The position numbers were made by a program, and so were the translations under genes. Under the pieces are notes generated by a model that saw only the letters and a program-made list of their open reading frames with translations, did not search any database and had not been told where the DNA came from. From Bostrychus sinensis (taxonomy: Eukaryota > Chordata > Actinopteri > Gobiiformes > Eleotridae), in assembly GCA_020698575.1 (NCBI GenBank), contig CM036244.1, positions 7,737,534 to 7,801,533 on the forward strand: a DNA stretch of 64,000 nucleotides, in the 5' to 3' direction. Positions 31,475-43,707 of this stretch are shown here, piece by piece. Within the stretch, counting starts at the first letter, position 1, and every line of letters starts with the position of its first letter.

Positions 31475-32065
31475 TGTTAGTTATTCTTTGTGTTTGCTGC
31501 TAAATATTGGATCCTATTTAGTTGGTTAACCCATAGAAATCCTTGGTTTGTTTCCTTGTTTCTCATCACTTTCTCTTTCTTTGAGGTCATTGGTTGAGGC
31601 ACTGTCATGGAGGCGTGGCCATGAGAGTGCAGATCAGGTGTGCACCAGATTGGACCAGACCATGTGGCCCAGAGGTAGGGGAGGTTTAGCAAGGGAGCTA
31701 TTCTATGTCATGTGAACAACTGGACAAAAGGACATTGTGGACAGATGTTGTTCTTAATTATGGAAATCTATTTTTGTAAATGGTGTTTTTTATTGTAAAT
31801 ATTTATTGGGGGCAGGGCTAAATCAATTTGCCTGTATCTGGGGTCTTAGTGGTTTAGGCCAGACTATTTAAAGAGGGTTTGGGGCATGTTTGGGGGTGGC
31901 CTGTTGTCTGTGGAGGGGGAACCTATGTCGGTCGGTATCATATTTTCTGGTGTCTTTGTTGGATAAATTAAAGAGCTTTGATGAGATTTCCAGCTTTCCT
32001 CGTCATTGTGCAACATTTCTCTCAGCTGCTACGGCTATCCTCAGCTAGTAAGAGGCTCGTAACAC
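31475..32065 (+). mobile_element. Candidate solo LTR
   Basis: Starts TGTTAGTTATTC and ends CTCGTAACA, giving the TG...CA ends of an LTR. Inside are a TATA-like box (gactatttaaagaggg at about 31863) and a possible poly(A) signal (ggataaattaaagagc at about 31963) in the right order. No flanking duplication and no internal retroelement genes are visible, so this is a structural guess. Confidence 0.35.
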
Positions 32066-34495
32066 CCAAAAATCTTACATCTCACATTCAAGTAGTGTGG
32101 CAGCAATAAACGTATACTGCAAAGTGGTTTGGTGCAGTATTATTGGGAGTATTATCGAGAGTTTAGTAGTCTGACAGCTTGGGGGTAGTAACTGTCTTTG
32201 AGTCTTTTAGTCTGCATAAGATGGGACTTTTAAGTGATGTTGCTCCTGTGTTTGTTCCCAAACTTGTCCTAAATGTGCCCATCTTTCAAAGACAACTACA
32301 GCGCTGTGTAATTCTGAAATAGGGCACACATCATTTCATTTGAACACATACTGTACATCGCCAGAACCCATTGCATCAACACAAAAATTCACATTGCACA
32401 TACGATCCAAGATACTTTCATGATATGAGGTAACCGTCCTGTGTGAGATTGCTAAGGCTTTGGTTTATTTTCTCCTCTTGTGCATTGTGAAGAGAGCACT
32501 TTTCACACATTCTCCTTAAAGTCGGGCCTTCACTTTGAGTCCTATATGAAGAGTTTAGAAGTAAAAGTGTAAGCTTGCACGGAGCAGGTCGTGTTACACC
32601 AGAGCGTTCAAAGAGCTCACTTCACACAGAATATTTCACATCGAGAGGCGAAGAAGAAGCTAACGTTCAGAAATCTCTGCAAATGTCTCCGCAAAATTAC
32701 ACGTGGCTTCAATTATACATCACAGAAGAAGAAGAAAGAAACAGATTTATTACGACGAGTGCTACCTTTCTCTGTGTTTTTGGACTTTGAAGTTGTGACT
32801 TTGTTGGTAACAGGAGGAGGGAAAATGGAAAGACTCGTTTTACGCTCACTCAAGCTCGCGGGGGTTCAGTTTTTAGCATATTCTCCCCTGTCCCAAGTGA
32901 AAATTTGTAAAGCAAAACAGTTTGGGGGAAACATTCAGTGCCCCCCTCGCTCGGCCTTGAGCTGCAGGACGTGTGAATGTTTAAATGTTTAAATGTGTGA
33001 ATGTGCGTTTGTTCGCTCAGGTAATGCTCTGAGAATTAGCCCCCGACCTTAAACTTTGATGTGGAGCGCTGACTTTGGGGCTGCTCCTGTTGCATTGTAC
33101 AGGAAAAATAGACTGAGAATAAAACTCCATTTGTCCCAGGGCTAGAGTTTGTCCCGGAATGAAATGAAATGACCATTGTATTTTAAGTTATTAATATTTT
33201 GCTTGCACATAAGTCTGACAGCTGTAAAAAAGACGAGTCAGAAGGGAAACGTAACTTTGCATAATTATCAAATGTGAATTTTTCTGTAATTTTGGTTTTA
33301 TTTTATTTATATTTATTTGTTGGATCACAGGTTTGAACTTTGATTTTTTTTTTTTTTTTGTAGAGCAACATTTCTAAAAATTAAAGCCTGGCGTTTTTAT
33401 TTGTCATGTGTATGTATTTGTCTCTTCTCTGCTGACGTTTGTGTTACTGTGTGAGGAAAAAGACCCAGGCAAGGACATTTGTGAAAAACTATAGATAAAC
33501 TAAAGATAAAATTAGAACTAAACTAAAGAATTAATTACTTAGAATTAAACTAAAAATAAAATAAAATAAAAAGAAAAGAAATGAGAGCAAGTTTATAATC
33601 ATTTTTGACTGAAAGTAGAGCTACTTTTAAAAAAATGTACATAAGAACCTAATTTTCTTTCTCCTCACTAGGTTATTTCTGAATTCTGTCATATTCTGAG
33701 GGCCGGATGGAAAGCTCTGGTGGGCCTGATCTGGCCCCGGGACCGCCAGTTGATTTTCAATGGTTTGTTTCAGATGAACATGGAGTCTTTTGTTTTTTTA
33801 GCTTGTGATGCTAAAGGCCGAGAGTATAGCCTCATCTATTAAGGTGGAACCACGCAACTTTGCCCTCTTCGTCGCTGTTTTGGTCACATTTGTCCTGCTG
33901 AGCGCCCCCTACAGGCAGGTCGTAAAAACTCAAGGGTCCAGTTGGCCCCTGAGTGGCCCCTCGCTCAGCTCGACTCTCTTTTCCTCCTCGCATGTGTACA
34001 AAGGTCTCCTCTGCCTTCTGCCTCGCTGTTATGGCTCAGCAGGACGTGACGCTTTCTTCAAACTCCCGAGATTTCAGAGGCCAGGGGTCAGTGCGCCCAT
34101 TCTTGCAAGGCTTTTTTTTTTTTTTTTTTTTTTTTCCGGAAAAAGGAAGGGTGCAGGAGACTTTACTCAACAATACAACACAAGTAGGACAAAAACTCAC
34201 TGACTTTGTATCTTTCTGTCCAGGTCAAAGGTCAGGAAGTGATCAATGAGTGTTTCCAAGGAGAGCTGGGCGTCCGGTAAAGTCATGGTCTGGGTCGTCT
34301 TGTCCTTTGTGCCTTGTGTCAAAACAGGTCGTTGTCCATTTGTCATCACAGCTCCGCTTTGATGAAGAGAAGAAACGTCCTGAACTTTTAACTCTGCTCC
34401 TGTCAAATCTTGACTTTGTGTTTGATTTTCTCTCAGTGTTTCCCAGTTATCTGATCTTTTGTTTTACCTTTATTTATTTGGATTTCAAAGACTAA
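32066..34495. other. Unassigned sequence without a supported gene
   Basis: Short ORFs here (for example 32591 to 32992 and 33805 to 34203) show no recognised domain, splice context or codon bias. About 33700 to 33755 (gggccggatggaaagc, tggccccgggaccgcc) resembles the end of the hAT element at 40367. There is a long T run at 34111 to 34134. Nothing else recognised. Confidence 0.5.
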
Positions 34496-35110
34496 AATAA
34501 ACCTAGATCAGGATTAACCCAGGACTATAGAGAGGGATGGGGCACTAAAGAAGGCCTAAAACCAGAACTAAACAAAGACTAAACCAGGACTAAACTGGGA
34601 CTAAAACATCAACAAACCAGGACTAAACCAGCTCTAAAACCAGAACTCAACCAGGAAAAATCATGTCTAAAATGAGAAGTAAACCAGGAATAAACCAGGT
34701 CTAAACTAAGACTAAACCAGGACTAAACCAGGACTAAACCAGGACTAAACCAGGACTAAACCAGGACTAAACCAGGACTAAACCAGGACTAAGCCGGGTC
34801 TCAACCAGGACTAAACCACAACTAAAATCAGAACTAAACTAAGACTACATCAGAACTAAACCAGGACTAAATCAGCAACAAACCAGGTCCAACCCACAAC
34901 TAGCTCTAAATTAAGTCAAACCAGGACTAAACTAAGACAAAACCAGGACTAAACCAGGTCCAAACCAGGACTAAACCAGGTCCAAACCAGGACTAAACCA
35001 GGTCCAAACCAGGACTAAACCAGGTCCAAACCAGGACTAAACCAGGTCCAAACCAGGACTAAACCAGGTCCTGAGGGTACATGGAACCAAAAAGGTTGGG
35101 AACCACTGCT
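34496..35110 (-). repeat. Minisatellite array 3 inside a hAT-like element end
   Basis: Repeats of CCAGGACTAAA and the 22-bp unit ccaggtccaaaccaggacta fill 34515 to 35070. The right end (about 35078 to 35109), read on the minus strand, is CAGTGGTTCCCAACCTTTTT followed by ggttccatgtaccctcagg, homologous to the left end of the complete element at 59858. So the array sits inside a copy of that element. Confidence 0.8.
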
Positions 35111-35167
35111 CTAAATGAGTGAAAGTATTTTTGTGTATCTTTTCTCACAAGGTCAGCCGCTGGAACA

Positions 35168-35198
35168 GGTAATAGTAGTAGTTCCAGTAGTAGAAGTA

Positions 35199-35231
<33 letters not shown>
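35168..35231. repeat. (AGT)n microsatellite
   Basis: About twenty AGT-type triplets with a few interruptions. Confidence 0.95.
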
Positions 35232-35414
35232 TCTGTCACAGTAGCAACAGCAGTAGTCGCATTACTTGCAGATTTGCAGTAGTAGTTTTGTGTAAATAGT
35301 AGTTGTATTTGAATAGATTTTACATTTAATACTTTTTTTTAACTTCTGCATTATTCACAATATTGTTAACTACTTTCTTATTTACTTGAATGACAGTATT
35401 TGTTGTAGTAACAG

Positions 35415-35640
35415 TACTTTTACTCTCAGTCGGTCGAGACTATCGCCCACTAACCTGAAAGTTGGTGGTTCGATTTCCGCTACTGGCACTGCAGACTGTT
35501 GTGTCCTTGGGCAAGACCCTTCACTCATCTTGCCTGTATGACAGTGTGATTGTTTGGTGGTCGGTGAGGCCGTAGGCACAGATTGGCAGCCACACTTCCG
35601 TCAGTCTGTCCCAGGGCAGAATAATGCACCAAAATTGTAA
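35415..35640 (+). repeat. tRNA-derived SINE-like repeat
   Basis: Has an A-box-like part (gtcggtcgagactatcgccc), a B-box-like part (ggtggttcgatttccgc) and the tail sequence cttccgtcagtctgtcccag, all common in a fish SINE. The order and spacing fit a tRNA-related head. Confidence 0.6.
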
Positions 35641-38392
35641 ACTTTGAGTGTCCAGCGTCGATTATTATTTAAATTCTTCACCAACCACCGCTGTGTCATG
35701 TTACTTTCTGTCTTCTTCTTTTAAGAACTGTGTCGTACGTCTCTGTCCTGCTCTGAGTGGGGCGAGGAGGGGGGTCACATGACCAGGTGGTGCTGTCCCG
35801 GGGTCGCAGAGGGCCATTTGTCAGCTGTCTTCTTCGGGACGTCCCACGGCTAGAGATAGCGTTGAGGTTAGCGTCCTTGTATCTCAGGGCTCTTGTCCGG
35901 AGCGGTGTCAGCAGAGCAGTGTTAGACAAATGACCTGACAAGCCCTGTGCATGTACCCCACTGTCCCGGGCCGGCCATCCTTCAAACTCTCGAGACATCC
36001 CACCTGAAAGTCGAAGGATGTCGTTTCTCTGACTCTTTTAACACAGGTCCATGGGCGGTGTTATTCAGCTTCAGGACTTTGTGGAGCATCCTTTAACTTT
36101 TAGAACTTCTAACAAATGTTTTCGGTGATCGCTAACAAACTTTTCTTACATCTCGGCTCAGCTCAGTGATGTTTGCTGGCCTCTGTGCTGCAGCTGCCTT
36201 CTTTAAATCCCAGCCTAAAGGTTTTCAACGGGAGTTAAATCTAGAAACTGTGACGCAGGGCCTAATTTGAGCCGGATACTGCTGGAACAAGATCCGGAAA
36301 CTCTCTTATTTTGAGTGCGATCCTGTAACTGTTGGCTTGGAGCCGGTAACTTGGGCACAACTACATTTGACTCTTTTGAGCTCCTAAACCTGCCACGCTA
36401 CACTCGTCTCTGTCACACTAAGTTAAGAGCTTAATTTCCCCTTGAACCCTTCACAATAAAAGCTCCTCACCCTCCACAGCCGCTAAACTCATGGGCAATC
36501 AATTAATAAACACTAAAATAAAAAGAACGACTAAATTAGTTGTACAATTATTGAAGCCACGTCTTTAATATAAATTAGATTATCATTATTTATAGACATT
36601 CTAATAAGGAGAGGAAAGCTTGAAGGCAAATGTGTGCTCATGTACACAGACCAAAGGCGCAGATTTGCCAAAAACAAAAGTAACTGCAGCAATCAAAAAG
36701 TCCAAAAGACATTTCTCAGATGAAGCTGGTTTGCAGACGAAACCGAGCCTCTCTGCACACTTCACCATCTCCCAGTTACTCTCTCTCAGTGTTGTCGGAC
36801 CCTCCCGTGTCCAAATTAATCCAGTCCTTTATGTGAGGTCTTGGGACTGTCCCGGACACACGGAGTAAAGTGATGCAGGGAGGAGGAGTCCAGGACATGG
36901 CTGTGGTGTGGGATTTATTAAACAACTAGATACGGTCAAGGATTTCCTGTCTATAATGTATAATAAAGTAAATAAATATGTTAAAATGTAACCTAAAATT
37001 GAGTTTAAATGAGCAATTGCTTGGTATTTTGGCATTGTGTTGTGTGTATGTTCCAGGATCAGTGTTGGCCTTATGGATTTATTGTTGCGGTGCTCCAGGA
37101 TCTTCTTTTTTTACTTGATAAATCTTTAAAATCTCTGCGGGGGTTATATATTTCTGACAGGAATACTCACAGTGATAGTATTCGTCTGTGGAAAGTTTTA
37201 ATCCAGGCTTTATTATCAAGCTCCAGTTGATTTATCGACGTAATCTTCTGTCACTAACAGAGAACATGGCCAATTAGACACATTTTTTTTGGAAGAGTAT
37301 GTCAGTATAATAAAAGTACATTTTTGTAAGCATATGTACATTTATTTTTACTTGAGAACATTAAAAAAACATATTTCTTTTACTTTTATTTAAGTAAATG
37401 TGTCTCTAAAAGTAGTAACAGTTGTAGTTTGGATATAGAATAAGAAAAGGGTCAGACAAAAAAAAAGTTTACAGATACTGTATCAACACTGATGTTTATA
37501 ATTTTATAATTTGGCACAGATTTTTAATAGCTTAGAAATTAAACATTAATAACAACTTACTTGTGTTTATAAATGTTCAAATAATGCTTTGGAAATAATA
37601 AATGAACTGGTCACTAACCCTTAACTAAGACTTAACTAATGATAAAAGTTTTCTAAAGTTTTACCAGTGTATTTTATTCAACTGAAAATCATAAAAACAC
37701 AACTATTTAGGCTAATATTGGTAAAAAATAAATAAATTTAATTTATATTATTTAAATTATTCACGGTAACAGAACATTCGCTCACTGCTAAATGTTTTGT
37801 CACAATCTCAGCTGGCTTCTGTGTGGTAGTAGTAGTAATAGTAGTAGTAATAGTAGTAGTAATAGGAGTAGTAGTCTCTAAGTTAAAGTAAATATTGGAC
37901 TGACACAGACACATACACTGACAACCATTTAATCTCCCTTTGTTTCTTGTTTTAATGAAATAACCGCAGTAACGTAAATATACTAGAGAGCAGTAATGCC
38001 TTGTCTTTCCTCTGCTGGCCATGAGGGGGCAGTGCTGCATCAGGCCACACGCCACTGCCTCACTCTGTGTCCCTGTAAATCTCTGTAAATCTCTTCATCT
38101 TTACAGCAGGAGGCATTAGCACACATCTGTGAAAGGAAGACGTTTTGTAGAGCATGTCCCCCCCAGAGACGGGACGTCCTATTAAGGTGCAAATGACCAA
38201 CATGGGCGTCCGTGTTGGGACAAAGCGATGGCAGCTTTGTGTGGAGTGATGATTAAATCTGTCTGAGTTGTCTTTGTCCTTGTTGTGTTGGATGTCCCTT
38301 CAGATCTTTTAACCAGGAAAGGCTCAGTTTACTTCAGTCATTCTCATTTTTAACACTAAGTCCCTCTTAAATTGACCAAAATGAGCATTAAG
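35641..38392. other. Intergenic sequence, no supported gene
   Basis: A GC-rich, CpG-containing patch at about 35750 to 36000 has an open minus frame of 100 codons but no recognisable domain or splice sites. About 37300 to 37410 holds TACTCAAGTA-like hAT fragments. A short AGT-type microsatellite is at 37825 to 37875. Nothing else recognised. Confidence 0.5.
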
Positions 38393-38620
38393 GACTAAAC
38401 CAGGACTAAACCAGGACTCTCCTAGGACTCTCCTAGGACTACTCTAGGGCTAAACTAGCTCTAGGACTAAACCAGGACTAATCAGGGGCCTACACCTAAA
38501 ATCTGAGCCCCAACCAGAGCTGAACAGACTGAAATGTGAATAAAATTGAATGAAACCAAATCAGAGCTGCAGAAGACTCCCAAGAAGTCCGCATACCACA
38601 GTTTGAGAACCCCTGCTCAC
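38393..38620. repeat. Minisatellite remnant 4 with hAT-like end
   Basis: A few CCAGGACTAAA and ggactctccta units, followed by ccacagtttgagaacccctg (38596 to 38615), which resembles the complement of the left flank of array 1. A decayed copy of the minisatellite-bearing element. Confidence 0.6.
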
Positions 38621-38639
38621 GTCTATATTAAGTTCAAAG

Positions 38640-38870
38640 TAAATCGTTTTGGACCTTTGCATTAATATTTCACGTTTTATAACTTAAACAAATGTATATG
38701 TGTGGAAAATGTTTTCTTTTGGGGAGCTGTTACTTTGACTTTGCAGAAAACTCTTAGATGAGGAGTCTGTCGCCCCCTGCAGGCAACAGTGTCAGCATAA
38801 AATGACTATATAGCACATCTGTTAGCTACATGATGCTAACAGATGAGCTGCTGCTTCATGTTGACGGCGT
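38640..38870. repeat. MITE family C fragment, inverted
   Basis: Contains tcgccccctgcaggc and catgatgctaacagatgag, the complement of landmarks in the other family C copies. A T-run follows at 38877 to 38899. Confidence 0.5.
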
Positions 38871-40196
38871 AGGTACTTTTTTTTTTTTTTTTTTTTTTAC
38901 ATTGCAACCGTTATTGAGAAAAACTGTGGTAGACGTCCGGCAACAGCTGAAACCTTAACTGATGATCTCCCAGTCAAAAATATAAATATAGTATTTTAAC
39001 AAATATTTATACAAGCAATAAATAGGTAAGAATAAATATTTTTCTGGTAAGTGTTCATAATGAGCTCTGTCTGACCAAAGCAGAGCATCATGGTTAAATT
39101 TGCTCAGGTTGAGATTTCTACGTTAGCGAGGACGAACAGCCAATCACGCTGTTTGCTCAAAGTCACTTCCAGTCATACGTCATCATTACGCGGCGCTGAT
39201 TTAGAAACCTGAGTAGATTTTGTACCTGCACTGACATTTTAAGTTCTGAAATGATCAGAATGAGTCCAGGGGCAGTGTTTGTGCTTTAGAAACAAACAGG
39301 AGCACTTCCTGGCTTCACGAGTCTGCATAGAGCTCTGGAGAAGGAGATGTGCTCAGCATAGAGCAGCCATTCCCAAAGTCAAGACTGTTGTGGCCCCCTT
39401 ACATTTCCGAAAATCCCATCCAGACCCCCAGCAATACAACTTCAACCTATTCTAAAGACTATTTCATGTATTTCTCCTTATATTTCTATAACAAAAAACA
39501 CTGATTGTTGGCTAAAAATGGTTTTAAAGTTATATTTTAAAACAAGTATATAACTGTACTTCATTTCAAACTCAATTTATTTTTAACTACTTAATACAGA
39601 CAACCTCTGGGGCCCCCCTGCACTACTTTGGAGGCTCCGCAGTGGGGCCCGGACCCCACCTTGGAGGCCAATGGCATAGAGAATTATTCAAACAAACATG
39701 AATGAAACAAAATACGTTAGAGTGTGTTAGACAGCAAAAAACTTTAACTACTTTCTAAGGAGTAAAAAAAAAAAAATACACAAGAACCAGAAACACAAAT
39801 GCAAAAATGTGCGTGCATGTAGCCTTTGATATAGCCTTTACTGCCATCTTGTGTCTGGAGGACTCATTTTGAGCATTTGCCGGTCAGATTTCTTCTTTTC
39901 TTCTTTAAAATAGTGAACCAACCAAAACTATTTCAGCCCAAGCTTTGTCCATGGATGCATGAGAAACCACTTAGTGCTGTGTGTTACACCTGAGAGAGCG
40001 AAGCAGCCCAACACCACTCCTCTGTAATCTGCGGGGTCAGGTGGTTTTAGAGGAGGACGATAAGGTCGAGCTGTGGACTCAGACGGACCTCAGGCGGCCT
40101 GTCCTCCTCCGCCTCGTGCAGACTGACACCTGGATGGACAAACTTGACACGTCTGCCCTTTTTTAGATGAAGCCGGTCAGAAATGTTGAGGATGTG
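38871..40196. other. Intergenic sequence, no supported gene
   Basis: About 39165 to 39310 resembles part of family C (cttcctggcttcacgag). About 39370 to 39675 has hAT-like text (cattcccaaagtc, ggggcccggaccccacc). The ORF at 39981 to 40166 has no recognised domain. Confidence 0.4.
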
Positions 40197-41043
40197 CACT
40201 GTAAAAAATATCTGTAGATTTCATGGTAAAAATCTGTAAAATCTCAACAGTAAAAGACCGTAATTGATATATCGGTAAAATACTGTTTTGGTTACGGTAA
40301 TTAACTGTAATATTAAAAATAAGGCAAAATTGTATTTTTTAGTTTTATTTTTTGTAATGTATACAGCAGGGGTGTCCAAACTTTTTTCCTTGAGGGCCAC
40401 ATACTGAAGAATATATGTGCAGGGGGCGCCATATTCTGCATCACCACAAAAGAAGACGTTGCTTTTTTTTTTGCGCCACCAGCCACGAATTTCCATTTTT
40501 TCTTTCTTAAAGCCAATTACAGCTCATACAAATGAAGTTTTTTACCTGGGTTTCAAACCTTGCAGTAAAAAGTGCTATCTGTGGCAATTTGGGCCAATTG
40601 TGAGTGAAGTCCGAGGGCCAATAAAAAATAGTCTGCGGGCCGCATTTGGCCCCCGGGCCATAGTTTGGACACCCCTGGTATACAGTATAGCACTGTTAAA
40701 AAAATTGAGTCCAGTGTTTATTACAATTTAACACATTTTTAAAAGATAACTTTAAATTTTACAGTAAATGTTGATTAAAATGTAAACTGTAAAATATACA
40801 GTTAATCTATTTTTTGAAAGATTAATAACTTAATAAATAATACATTTATATAAATAAAAATAAATAAATAAATTTTACAGTAAATAATAATAAAAACTCA
40901 AGTCAAAAACTGTAAAAACAACATTTGTGATAATATTATACTGTAAAATGAAATAAAGGCCTCTTGTAATTTTTACGGTAGAATTCTGGCAACCACAGCT
41001 GCCAATTTTTTACCGTAAAATTTACAGATTTTTTTTTACAGTG
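40197..41043. mobile_element. EnSpm-like MITE family E, copy interrupted by a hAT MITE
   Basis: Same ends and body as 30554 to 31046. It is split at 40367 by a 311-bp hAT element and carries a local AT-rich expansion (ataaataaataaatttta at about 40860). Apart from those differences the two copies align closely. Confidence 0.8.
40367..40677. mobile_element. hAT-type MITE (CAGGGGTGTCCAAAC)
   Basis: The ends CAGGGGTGTCCAAACTTT and, in complement, CAGGGGTGTCCAAACTAT are flanked by a perfect 8-bp duplication, GTATACAG (40359 to 40366 and 40678 to 40685). The uninterrupted family E copy at 30554 has a single GTATACAG at the equivalent point, confirming insertion and TSD. Confidence 0.95.
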
Positions 41044-42539
41044 TGGAGCAGAAGTGGACACAGCCGGACACTGAGTTTTTTTTTTTTTTTCCCGGTTAAT
41101 TTTTATGAAGTGGACAAACTTACGATTATGAACCAATTAGTCGTCCAATATGTGAACCTATGGCCTGCATATTAAGACTACAGACAGCTCAGTGTCCACA
41201 AATACATCATTATCCTGCCTTTTTTAAAGCTGGATCAGATCCGGATCAAGAGTCCTGAGGAGACCTTACAGTAATCTATATTTTTCTTTTCAGCCCAGGA
41301 CTGTTTTGGTTTATAAAGATTTTTAAGAGCATTTCTTTGGAGCCATCAAATTGATTCCTAAGCTAAAAAAAACAAAAAAGATGCCCAAACACGTCAATAT
41401 TCCTGCTTCACTTTGTCCTCTTCTCTATGGACGAAGACTGTTCATTTCAATATAGCCACTATATATTGCATACATAAGATATTACTGCAGTTTGGTGACT
41501 AGTGGAGCATTTTTCCCATACATTTTTTATGATAGAGCACACTAGAACAGTAAACAAGACATTTTTTGGGCTTTTTGAAATGATTACAGAGACAGTAGAT
41601 CAGGGAGAGTGATGGAAATGACAAAGCTGGTAATCAAACTTGAGTTGCTCTGATTATTTCGCATGTGCTGTACAAGGTGAGCCACTGAGACATCCTGAAT
41701 AATATTTTTGTTTATGTATTTATTTTATATTATTTATAGCACCTAGACCTGATAGTTCCATTTGCTAAAGTAACCTTATTAAAGAGGAAAAATTATGCAA
41801 AATCAACTTTTTCTGTGTTTATATTGTTCCCTCATCAGAAATGTTTTGTTTCATTCACACCTGAACACACCTTGATTCTCTGGTGTGGCCATTCTGAGGC
41901 TTCAAAACGCTCAGTTCCCCAAACCTCCACCTCTCCCACGAAGCCCCGCCCACTCCAGGAAGCACTGACCAATCAACAAGCCCTCTACATCCAGTCTGCT
42001 CTCATTCATTTATCCCAAAAAAAGGTGTACAGCTCTGTTTCCACTGATTCCTCACAGATATTTTTACTTTTGTAGTAAAATGGCTTCATACAAAACGTTT
42101 AAGGAAGTGAAGCGCTCTATATACACTTATTACTTTTTTATTATTTCTCAAATAAAAGTGTAAATTGGCACAGTTAATACAGAGTCTAGTCCTTTTAGTG
42201 TATTCAGCGTTTGCAATTATCCATGTTTTAAATTTCTGAACCTAACGTAAAGTGCCATTGACCACAATCACATTTTATTTTGAGCATTAGCAGCGATCGT
42301 CCTTGGAGAGCGCTTTGTGTCTGAATACAGGCCTTGAATAATTGTAATAAGGGAAAACTTAAGAGTCAAGGAGATGTCAGAAATGCATCTGTTTGAATTT
42401 TTCAAAGTAAGTCATTATACATGGCTTAGGCCTTTGTTGATGGTTGTATACAGCGTGTATTTCTCAGAAATAATATTTCTAAAGGTGCTACTAACATAAC
42501 ATTTTCATCAGAAATTGGTATTAACCCAATTTATCCATA
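41044..42539. other. Intergenic sequence, no supported gene
   Basis: About 41810 to 42080 has an 86-codon frame with fish-repeat-like text (ccccgcccactccaggaag). No splice sites or domains. The remainder is AT-rich, non-repetitive and unassigned. Confidence 0.4.
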
Positions 42540-42547
42540 CAGTATAT

Positions 42548-43016
42548 AAGGGCTACAACAAATAATCAGATTAATCGATTATAAACAATTATTCAAATAA
42601 TCGTCAACTAATTTAGTAATCAAATAATCGCCAACTGGGATTTTTAATAAACTCTGACACATGCCATGTTCTGTGAGAGAAGGTTTTATTACCTAGATAG
42701 AGCAGTAAACAGTTAAAAACAATGTTCATTTTGTGTTTTTGATTAAAAATATCATATATGTATTACAGATGATATTTTATGTATATATGCTCTATATAAA
42801 CATCTTCAAGAAGCATGCTTACAGCTTTGTCTGATTTAATTTTGAAAAAATAAGTGATTTTTGGTAGCATTATCACCAATTTTTAACAAAAACTATAAAA
42901 CACCTCAAGTTTTTAACCATTTTACTCACACTTCTCTTTCCGATTATTAATCAACTAATTGAAAAAGTAATCGACAGACTAATCAATTATCAAAATAATC
43001 ATTAGTTGCAGCCCTA
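42548..43016. mobile_element. hAT-type MITE family F (AGGGCTGCAAC ends), copy 1
   Basis: The ends aagggctacaacaaataatc and, in complement, tagggctgcaactaatgatt are flanked by the 8-bp duplication CAGTATAT (42540 to 42547 and 43017 to 43024). attaatcgatt-type motifs near both ends. Same family as 58404 to 59343. Confidence 0.88.
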
Positions 43017-43234
43017 CAGTATATAAAAAAACAAACACATAAAAAACAAACACATTCAGAAATTAAGTTATGTTTAAGTTATGTTTACTGACACAAAGAA
43101 AACATATTGAGCACATGAAGAAAGGAAAGAGCAAGAGGCACCGTAAGCCAAGGCAGCGTCTGAAATCTTCTGGTAATTAGAAACCAATCCTGCCCCGGGT
43201 CAGTGGAAATTAATACAAGCCCGAAACAAGTGTC

Positions 43235-43515
43235 CTCTGCAGGTGGCTGGGTGCTCCCATGGAGGTGAGGAGCTCAGTCACTTGGGAGGAGCTCGGAGTA
43301 GAGCCGCTGCACCTCGAGAGGAGAAGCTGAGGCGGGACACAACCCTACAGAGGTGTCCTGGGCATGTTCCAACAGAGGAGACCGAGGACAGGCTGAGGGG
43401 CTGGACTGGCCTGGGAACACCTCAGAGGAGCTGGAGGAAGTGTCCAGGGAGAGGAAAGTCTGGGTGTCCCTGCCTTAGACTGCTGCTCCCATGACCTGGC
43501 CCCAGATAAAGCAAA
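43235..43515 (+). pseudogene. Non-LTR retrotransposon ORF2 end
   Basis: The plus strand matches the end of an abundant fish LINE (gagtagagccgctgcacctc, gagctggaggaagtgtccag, cccatgacctggccccagat). The frame is shifted and shortened. Likely the same family as 25118. Confidence 0.7.
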
Positions 43516-43707
43516 AGAAGATGTTTCAGTCCCAACTGGGAGCTTCATTAGCGTTACCTCTGCTTTAGTATTTCACCATTACAGGATCACTCAAACATGC
43601 GCGAATAAAACAAAAATACTACTCCAGGTCTGTTTTTGAAGTTTATTTTTAAGTATTTTTGAACAAATCATTCCTATTGCAAGCAGTGTTGGCATCTACA
43701 GTAAATA

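Noticed and set aside
34250..34495. 81-codon ORF before array 3
   Set aside because: No domain, no splice sites, composition like the flanking non-coding DNA.
36620..36868. 82-codon ORF
   Set aside because: Length is within chance for this base composition and there is no recognisable family or splice context.
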